From Planctomycetota bacterium (GTDB taxonomy: Bacteria; Planctomycetota; UBA1135; GCA-002686595), in assembly GCA_016779225.1 (NCBI GenBank), contig JADHNZ010000012.1, positions 1 to 64,000 of the forward strand: a stretch of 64,000 bases of DNA. Direction: 5' to 3'. Every line of letters starts with the position of its first letter. The first letter of the stretch is position 1. Shown here one piece after another: positions 58,206-64,000 of the stretch. A program made the position numbers and the translations under genes. The notes beneath the pieces are model-generated. The model did not search any database. It saw nothing but the letters and a program-made list of their open reading frames with translations, and was not told the DNA's origin.

Positions 58206-61200
58206 TCAGTCGATGAACATGAACTCGTTGAGGTTGAGGGCGAGCAGGGCGAGCTGTCGGAAGGCTGAGTCTGGACTCAGGCCGAGCTCACTCTCGAGCT
58301 CGCTCTGGAGCTCGACCAGGGTCTCGATCTCAGCGGGCGTTGCGCTGCGCTGCAGGGTGTGCTCGAAGAGGGCGCTGATGCGCTCCTCCGCGGTGCTCCC
58401 CGCCGTTCCCTGGACGAGCCCAGCCAGCGCGGCCGCGGCCTCGTGGGCCGACTCGCTGTTCATGAGGTGCAGCGCCTGCTGGGGCTGGATGGTCGTGAAG
58501 CGCGTGGGGCAGGGCGCGTCGGTGTCGGCGAAGTCGAAGGCCGCGAGCTCCGGCGGCACCAGCGAGCGCTTGACCTTGATGTAGAGGCTGCGGCGACGCT
58601 GCTGGTCCTCGGGACTCTTGCCCCACACATTGCCCGGCTGGCTGGAGGTCTGCAGCACCTCCTGCGGGACCCTGGTGAAGATGGGCGGTCCACCCATCTG
58701 CGGGTTCAGGCGGTCGGTCACGGCGAGCAGGGAGTCGCGGACCTCCTCGGCGCCCATGCGCCGCATGCGGAAGGCCCACAGCAGCGTGTTCGTGGGGTCC
58801 GCCTCGTCGGCAAGAGCGGCGACCTCGGGCCGCGGGCGGCTGTCCTGGCGGTAGGCGCTCGAGGTCACGAGCAGGCGGTGCAGGGCCTTCATCGAGGAGC
58901 CCGTCTCCACGAACCAGCCCGCAAGCCAGTCCAGCAGCTCGGGGTGGCTCGGGCGCTCGCCCAGCTCGCCGAAGTCGCTCACGGAGGGCACTAGCCCCAC
59001 GCCGAAGTGGTGCGCCCAGGTCCGGTTGACCGCTGTGCGGGCGGCGAGGCCGTTCTCGGGGGAGGTGATCCACTGGGCCAGAACCGTGCGCCGGCCGCTG
59101 GTGGGTCCCTTCGCCTCCGGAATCACGGCGCGCTCCTCGTCCATGCAGGCAGGCCAGTCGGGCTCCACCGGCTCGCCCGTCGCCAAGGCGTTGCCGCGCA
59201 CATGCACGAACATCTGCGGGGGCTTGGGGCCGCGCTCGGTCACCACATAGGCCATGCGCTCCGGCTGCGGGCGGTCGCGGTTCAGCCGCTCGCGCTCCTC
59301 GAGTAGGGCCTGGAAGCGCTCGGCGCCCTCCTTGCCCAGGAGGCGCTCGCCATGCGTGCGGACCAGGCCGCGGACATCGCCCGATTGGACCGGGCCCCTT
59401 CCGCCCGTCAGGGAGGACCAGCCCTGGGCGACGGCGCCGAGCCTGCCGAGGCGCGTCTCGTGCCGGTGCACGGCGCGAGCGTGGATGTACTGGCCCCCTC
59501 CCGTCTGGCGGCAGTGGACGGCCAGGGTGTTGAGCCCCTTGCGGACCGTCGCGCGGGCGGCCTCGCTGATCTCGAACACGGCGTAGTCCCCGCGGAAGTG
59601 CGGCACCCGCAGGGCCTCGACCCCATTGATGTAGACCTCCGCGTGCTCGTCGTGGTGCAGTAGCACCACGAGGTCGTCGGCGGACTCGGTGTCCCACTCG
59701 AACTCCCGTCGCAGCCAGATCTCCGGCTCGCTCCACTCCGTGGCCACCAGAGCGCCAGGAGTGCCCGAGGTGCCGAAGCCTCCCTGACCCTGGGACCAGG
59801 TGGAGGCGTCGAAGCCCGGGGACTCCCATCCCGCGTCAGGCCGCTTCGTCGTGTGGCTCCAGACATCATCGCCGACCGCGCGCCAGGCCAGCTGGAGGAT
59901 CGCTGGGCCACCGCGCTGCATGTACTCAAGCCGGATCTCGGCGCTCCCCTCCTCCAGGGCAGCCTTGCCCCACAGCCCCCCGGAGCCTGCGAGGGCGACC
60001 TCACCGTTGAGCAGGAGGCGAGCTCCGTCGTCCACCGTCGCGCGGAACTCATACTCGCCCGTGCGCGGCACGGCGAGCCGGCCTTCGAAGACCAGACCGA
60101 AGGCGTTGGGCCGCGTGGCCGGGGAGAGGTCGAAGAGGCCCATGTGCGGCCCCTCCTCCTCGTGCCGCAGGCCCTCGAACTCCGGCAGCTCGTCCCAGGT
60201 GTCGCGGTAGAACCGGTAGCGCAGGTCCGTCAGGGAGGTCGCGCCGTAGTCCTCGCCGTCGAGCAGGGCGAGGAGCTCGCGCTGGGCCTCGTCGATGCGC
60301 CGGTCGTGGTCGCGGATGGCCGCCTCGTGGGCCTCGCGCCGGCGCTCGAAGGCGGCCTGCTCCTCGGGCGTCAGGATCGACACCTGGCTGCCACCGCTCG
60401 ACTGGTCCGTCAGGCCTTCGAAGAAGGCCATGAAGGAGTAGTAGTCGGTCTGGTCGACGGGATCGCCCTTGTGGTCGTGACAGCGCGCGCAGCCGAGGGT
60501 CGTCGCGAGGAACGCCTCGCTGCTGGCGCGCACGATGTCGTCGAGCCCGTCGTACCGGGCCTGGATGCGCCCCTGGGCCGGCTCGTCGTCCCACTGGCCG
60601 AGGCGCAGGAACCCGGTGGCCACGAGCGCGTCGGGGTCGTCCGGCCTGAGCTCGTCGCCAGCAAGCTGCATCCTCACGAACTCGTCGTACGGCAGGTCCT
60701 CGTTCAGCGCCCGGACGACCCAGTCCCGATAGCGCCAGATGTTGGGCTTGTTGCCGTCGCGCTCGAAGCCGTTGGTCTCCGCATAGCGCACGAGGTCCAG
60801 CCAGTGCCGCCCCCACCGCTCGCCGTACTGCGGCCGCGCGAGGAGGGCGTCCACGAGGCGCTCATAGGCGTCGGGGGCGTCGTCGGCGACGAAGGCCTCG
60901 ACCTCGCCGGGGGTCGGGGGCAGACCGGTCAGGTCGTAGGTCACCCGGCGGATCAGGGTCCGCCGGTCGGCCTCGGGTGCCGGACCCAGGCCGGCGGTCT
61001 CAAGCCGCGCCAGGACGAAGCGGTCCACGGGGGTCCGGGCCCATGAGCCCTGAACGGCGGGCGGCTCGGGTCGGGCGAGGGGCGCGTAGGCCCAGCCCTC
61101 CATGCCGTCCCCCTTGGTGATGCGCTTGGGCGCCTCGCGCGCCGTCTCCTCGATCGCGACTCGCTCCGACCACGGGATGCCCCGCTGGACCCAGCGCCGC

Positions 61201-61523
61201 AGGACCTCGCGCTCCGCCTCGGGGAGCGGCCCGGTGGGCGGCATCTGGTTGTACTCGTCCTGGTAGCTGATCTTGCGCAGAAGGAGCGAGGCGAGCGGGT
61301 CCACCAGGTCCACAGCCGGGCCGGAGTCGCCTCCCGCCAGGAGTCCCTCGCGCCGCGTGAGCCAGAGCCCGGCGCGCAGCTCCTCTCCGCTGCCGTGGCA
61401 CTCGAGGCAGCGCGCCTCCAGGACCGGCAGGACCTCCTGCTCGAAGAAGGTGGAGTCGTCGGCGGGGCTCGCGGGGCTCTCGCTGAAGAGCACGAGGGGG
61501 AGCAGGGCCAGTGCAGTCATCAC
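58206..61523 (-). CDS. PSD1-type exported protein: cytochrome c-like, DUF1549, PA14-like, DUF1553
   Basis: 1105 residues from GTG 61523 (ATG 61520 is the next codon). N-terminal secretion signal, then a heme-binding-like CLECHG (Cys39, Cys42, His43) as in the Planctomycete cytochrome C domain, 'KISYQDEYNQMPPTG', a DUF1549 part ('TPVDRFVLARLE', 'RYAETNGFERDG', 'GCARCHDHKGDP' with a second CxxCH), a PA14-like insert ('TGEYEFRATVDDGARLLLNG') and DUF1553 at the C terminus ('HPELLDWLAGWFVE', 'RMRRMGAEEVRDSLL'). A TAGGAT hexamer lies 6 bases before the GTG. First gene of the pair with DUF1501. Confidence 0.94.
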   Translation of the reverse strand: MMTALALLPLVLFSESPASPADDSTFFEQEVLPVLEARCLECHGSGEELRAGLWLTRREGLLAGGDSGPAVDLVDPLASLLLRKISYQDEYNQMPPTGPLPEAEREVLRRWVQRGIPWSERVAIEETAREAPKRITKGDGMEGWAYAPLARPEPPAVQGSWARTPVDRFVLARLETAGLGPAPEADRRTLIRRVTYDLTGLPPTPGEVEAFVADDAPDAYERLVDALLARPQYGERWGRHWLDLVRYAETNGFERDGNKPNIWRYRDWVVRALNEDLPYDEFVRMQLAGDELRPDDPDALVATGFLRLGQWDDEPAQGRIQARYDGLDDIVRASSEAFLATTLGCARCHDHKGDPVDQTDYYSFMAFFEGLTDQSSGGSQVSILTPEEQAAFERRREAHEAAIRDHDRRIDEAQRELLALLDGEDYGATSLTDLRYRFYRDTWDELPEFEGLRHEEEGPHMGLFDLSPATRPNAFGLVFEGRLAVPRTGEYEFRATVDDGARLLLNGEVALAGSGGLWGKAALEEGSAEIRLEYMQRGGPAILQLAWRAVGDDVWSHTTKRPDAGWESPGFDASTWSQGQGGFGTSGTPGALVATEWSEPEIWLRREFEWDTESADDLVVLLHHDEHAEVYINGVEALRVPHFRGDYAVFEISEAARATVRKGLNTLAVHCRQTGGGQYIHARAVHRHETRLGRLGAVAQGWSSLTGGRGPVQSGDVRGLVRTHGERLLGKEGAERFQALLEERERLNRDRPQPERMAYVVTERGPKPPQMFVHVRGNALATGEPVEPDWPACMDEERAVIPEAKGPTSGRRTVLAQWITSPENGLAARTAVNRTWAHHFGVGLVPSVSDFGELGERPSHPELLDWLAGWFVETGSSMKALHRLLVTSSAYRQDSRPRPEVAALADEADPTNTLLWAFRMRRMGAEEVRDSLLAVTDRLNPQMGGPPIFTRVPQEVLQTSSQPGNVWGKSPEDQQRRRSLYIKVKRSLVPPELAAFDFADTDAPCPTRFTTIQPQQALHLMNSESAHEAAAALAGLVQGTAGSTAEERISALFEHTLQRSATPAEIETLVELQSELESELGLSPDSAFRQLALLALNLNEFMFID

Positions 61524-61572
61524 GGCCTCATCCTAAGGGCCGAGCCGCTTGTGGGCAGGGGTGAACGGCGCC

Positions 61573-61599
61573 CACTTGCGGGTACCCGTCCTGCAAGTG
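61573..61599. promoter_or_regulatory. Inverted repeat upstream of the PSD1-DUF1501 operon
   Basis: CACTTGC at 61573-61579 and GCAAGTG at 61593-61599, with GGGTACCC palindrome between them. The site lies ~50 bases upstream of the PSD1 start, on the far side of the TAGGAT -10-like element, a normal place for an operator or activator site. The rest of the ~295-base gap (61524-61817) holds only low-complexity GC-rich sequence. Confidence 0.4.
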
Positions 61600-61817
61600 A
61601 GGGTTGCGGCGTGCGGGCGGGCCAGGGGAGGGGCCTCGAGGTTCCGCGGAGGCGCGGCAGGGGTCCGCTGCGGGGGGAGCGAGCAGGGCCCCTCGCTGCA
61701 GGGATAGGCCACCGCCTCCCCCGCCCTCCCTGGGACGCACGGGGCGGGGCCTGGTTGCGGGGCGCGTCGCGAACTGCGCGCTCCGCACGGAGCCCACCAC
61801 TCGCCTGCGCGCCAGCC

Positions 61818-63029
61818 TCAGCTGGCGGCGGCCGCGGCGACCACTTCCTCGTCCGTCAGCTGGCGGTTGGAGGTCTTGGCCGCCTGGAGGACCTTCTCGA
61901 TCCGGTCGTCGCTGGGCTCCACGCCGTGGCGCTCCAGGACCCAGACGATGTTCGACTTGCCGGACATGGGCCCCACCGCGATCTTCTGCTCCAGTCCGAA
62001 CAGGTCGGCCGGGACCCCCGAGTACACGCGGTTCGCGAGCCAGTGGTCACCCTTCTTGAAGGCCTTGATCACGGCGGCGGCGTGCACCCCCGTGGAGGTC
62101 TCGAAGGCGTCCTTCCCGAAGACGGCGTAGTTCGGGGGCAGCGGGACGCCCACGGAGCGCGCGGCGAGCTGCACATAGTCGGTGAGGGCCGTCAGGTCCC
62201 CGTCGAACCACCCCAGCAGCTTCAGGTTCACCAGGAGCAGGTCCATCTCCACATTGCCCGTGCGCTCGCCCACGCCCATGGCCGAGCCGTGGATGCGGGT
62301 GGCACCAGCCTCGATGGCGGCGAGGGCGTTGGCGAGGCCGAGGCCGCGGTCCCGGTGGCCGTGCCAGTCGATGCCGACCTCCTGACCGCTCTCCTCGACG
62401 ATCTTTCGGACGAAGGTGATCAGGGAGCGCACGCCCGAGGGCGTCACATGCCCGCAGGTGTCGCAGACGCAGATGCGCTTGGCGCCGGCCTCGATGGCCG
62501 TCTCGTACAGCGCTCGCACATGGTCGGGGTGGGCGCGCGTCGTGTCCTCGGTCACGAACATGCAGGGGAGGCCCTCGCCGGTCGCGAAGGAGACGGCCTC
62601 TTTCGAGAGGGCCACCATCTTCTCGATCTCCCAGCCCTCGGCGTACATCCGGATGGGGGAGGAGCCGATGAACGCGCACACCTCGACCGGCGAGCCGACC
62701 TGCTGGGCGACCTCGGCCGCGGGTGCGATGTCGGACACCAGGGTCCGACAGGCCACATTGGGGGTGATCGTCAGGTCGGCCATCTCCCGGCACAGGGCCA
62801 GGATGTGCTCACGCGCCTTCGCGCTGGCGCCGGGGAGGCCCACATTGGCTGTGTCGATGCCGAGGCTGTCCATGATGTGGACGAGTGCGAGCTTGTCGTC
62901 CAGGCTCGGGTCCAGGGCGGAGGGGCTCTGCAGGCCGTCCCGGAGGGTCTCGTCATCCAGCTGCACGCGGAAGCCGGGGGAGGGGTCCTGGTTCCAGTCG
63001 TGGATCAGCTCGCGGTCTTCGGCGGTCAT
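61818..63029 (-). CDS. Isopropylmalate/homocitrate synthase family enzyme (DRE-TIM metallolyase)
   Basis: 403 residues. The N-terminal motif DETLRDG at about 26-32 and the HxH metal site in DWHGHRD (His223, His225), plus 'GVGERTGN', place it among the isopropylmalate/homocitrate/citramalate synthases, which join acetyl-CoA to a 2-oxo acid. The C-terminal regulatory LeuA dimer domain is absent, so feedback inhibition of the leucine type is unlikely. The exact substrate cannot be told. It stands alone with a 100-base gap to mgtE. Confidence 0.85.
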   Translation of the reverse strand: MTAEDRELIHDWNQDPSPGFRVQLDDETLRDGLQSPSALDPSLDDKLALVHIMDSLGIDTANVGLPGASAKAREHILALCREMADLTITPNVACRTLVSDIAPAAEVAQQVGSPVEVCAFIGSSPIRMYAEGWEIEKMVALSKEAVSFATGEGLPCMFVTEDTTRAHPDHVRALYETAIEAGAKRICVCDTCGHVTPSGVRSLITFVRKIVEESGQEVGIDWHGHRDRGLGLANALAAIEAGATRIHGSAMGVGERTGNVEMDLLLVNLKLLGWFDGDLTALTDYVQLAARSVGVPLPPNYAVFGKDAFETSTGVHAAAVIKAFKKGDHWLANRVYSGVPADLFGLEQKIAVGPMSGKSNIVWVLERHGVEPSDDRIEKVLQAAKTSNRQLTDEEVVAAAAAS

Positions 63030-63117
63030 GGCTTCGCTTGGGGTTCGGCGCGGCGGGGCGCGCCACGCATGGTACGGGGGAGCCGCACCTGGTGGGGCGG
63101 GCGGCCCGGGAGGGGGC

Positions 63118-63123
63118 TAGGAT
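63118..63123 (+). promoter_or_regulatory. -10-like TAGGAT hexamer, six bases before mgtE
   Basis: TAGGAT ends 6 bases before the mgtE ATG, which would place the transcription start at the A of the ATG. No ribosome-binding site fits between them, consistent with a leaderless mRNA. Confidence 0.5.
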
Positions 63124-63129
63124 GCGCCC

Positions 63130-64000
63130 ATGGTGCCGGCCGGTAAGGAGGAGAAGGACGCAGGGGGCTTCCGTACCCTCCTCGAGACCTCGCCCGGCCA
63201 GGCTGCCCGCTACCTCGATGGGGTCCACGCGGCGGACCGCGCCCAGTGGCTGCGGGATGTGGGCGCTGAGGATGCCTGGCGCGTGTTCGGCGAGCTGACC
63301 ACGGAGAGCCAGGCCGAGCTGATCGAGTACGCCGACGACGACCTGCGGGCGGTCCTCATCGCGCGCATGAGCGCGGGTGACCTGCGCGGAGTGCTCGACG
63401 AGCTGCCTTCGGACGAGGCCGCGGACCTGCTCGGAGAGGCGGACACGCGCGTCGCCGAGGATGTCCTCGCGGCGATCGACTCCGAGACCGCCCAGGAGCT
63501 GCGCGAGCTGGCGGCCCACGAGCCCGATACGGCCGGCGGCATCATGGCCACCGAGTTCGTCACGGTCGGGCCGGAGGAGCGCGTCGGCGATGCCGTCAAG
63601 GCGATCCGCAAGCAGGGGGACGACGCCGAGGAGGAGCTGGCGGTCTTCGTCGTGGACGAGGAGGGCAAGCCCCTCGGCTTCCTCCCCGACCGCGTGCTGC
63701 TCAGCCAGCCCATCCACACGCCCGTGCTCGAGGCGATGGTGGAGCCGATCACGGTCGGCGTCGCCCAGGATCAGGAGGAGGCGGCGCGCCTCGTCGAGAA
63801 GTACGGCCTCCTGAGCCTTGGCGTGGTCGACGAGGGGGGCTCCCTCATCGGGGTGATCTCGGCCGACGACGCGGCCGAGGTGCTCGCAGAGGAGGCCGAG
63901 GAGGACCTGCTGCGCATGGCCGGCGCCAGCGTCGAGAGCCTCCACGGGCGGGCGACCGTCCTGCGCCGCGTGCGCAATCGGCTGCCCCTCATGGGCATCA
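63130..64000 (+). CDS. mgtE: MgtE-type magnesium transporter, N-terminal part (runs off the window)
   Basis: 290 residues visible with no stop codon before the window end. N-terminal MgtE superhelical domain (about 10-140: 'ELTTESQAELIEYADDDLRA', 'LDELPSDEAADLL', 'HEPDTAGGIMATEFVTV'), then a CBS pair (about 140-270: 'VFVVDEEGKPLGFLPDRVLL', 'LGVVDEGGSLIGVISADDA') that senses Mg2+ and adenosine nucleotides in the family, and the start of the membrane part at RVRNRLPLMGI. It imports Mg2+ (or Co2+). Start ATG 63130 follows a TAGGAT hexamer by six bases. Confidence 0.93.
   Translation, partial: MVPAGKEEKDAGGFRTLLETSPGQAARYLDGVHAADRAQWLRDVGAEDAWRVFGELTTESQAELIEYADDDLRAVLIARMSAGDLRGVLDELPSDEAADLLGEADTRVAEDVLAAIDSETAQELRELAAHEPDTAGGIMATEFVTVGPEERVGDAVKAIRKQGDDAEEELAVFVVDEEGKPLGFLPDRVLLSQPIHTPVLEAMVEPITVGVAQDQEEAARLVEKYGLLSLGVVDEGGSLIGVISADDAAEVLAEEAEEDLLRMAGASVESLHGRATVLRRVRNRLPLMGI

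Overview
The window is very GC-rich and densely coded. It looks like chromosomal DNA from a deep-branching planctomycete. Pointers to that group are an exported-protein gene pair of the planctomycete DUF1501 and cytochrome/DUF1549-DUF1553 types (56781-61523), and a secreted protein with the NYC...GNLC...TW-FQ-W-RD...TSNF C-terminal domain (14743-16023) that I recall from Saltatorellus/Poly30-like planctomycetes. KDO and LPS-export genes show a Gram-negative-type envelope. The genus assignment is inference from gene content only.

Layout. 1-9428: end of a CBS-domain protein, moeA plus an alpha/beta hydrolase, monomeric icd, a three-gene leftward cluster (large exported protein, DUF374 acyltransferase, DUF72) and a membrane-anchored cyclophilin. 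9429-12205: parB with two perfect parS palindromes, a membrane protein and a metallophosphoesterase. 12221-17423: a protein ending in an HPr domain, a sigma-70 factor, a secreted protein and hemW. 17509-24732: a tight rightward operon pyrF-bshC-bshB1-parA-bshA-cysteine desulfurase, so all three bacillithiol steps sit around the chromosome-partition ATPase gene. 24733-31084: the replication block dnaA - 0.7 kb gap - dnaN - dciA - gyrB, with DnaA-box-like sites both before dnaA and in the gap, so the replication origin is probably here. 31139-37483: a lone MshEN-type protein, then a leftward operon S2P protease-scpA-trxA-fmt-rsmB-small membrane protein-SDR. 37643-44145: kdsD-kdsC and a 1652-residue protein that appears to join LptC-like, LptA-like and LptD modules in one chain. 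44200-53617: GH95 fucosidase with a PA14-like domain, TatA-like protein, TIM-barrel isomerase, a secreted protein whose 3' end is tandemly duplicated, a small Cys-containing protein and a BNR/VPS10-like exported protein. 53744-64000: small protein, ICMT-like methyltransferase with an RND/MMPL exporter, the DUF1501/PSD1 pair, an isopropylmalate-synthase-family enzyme and the start of mgtE.

Two themes cut across the genes. First, junctions are very tight: nine pairs share a 4-base ATGA or GTGA overlap. Second, several first genes of transcription units have a TAGxxT-type -10 hexamer exactly 6 (once 7) bases before the start codon, which suggests leaderless mRNAs. Other genes show a TTGCCG-18-TAGAAT/TATCCT type of promoter with a leader.

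The most notable candidates for a new system are the single-chain LPS bridge (39187-44145), the bacillithiol-partition operon, and the HPr fusion. No tRNA, rRNA, CRISPR array or insertion sequence was seen.
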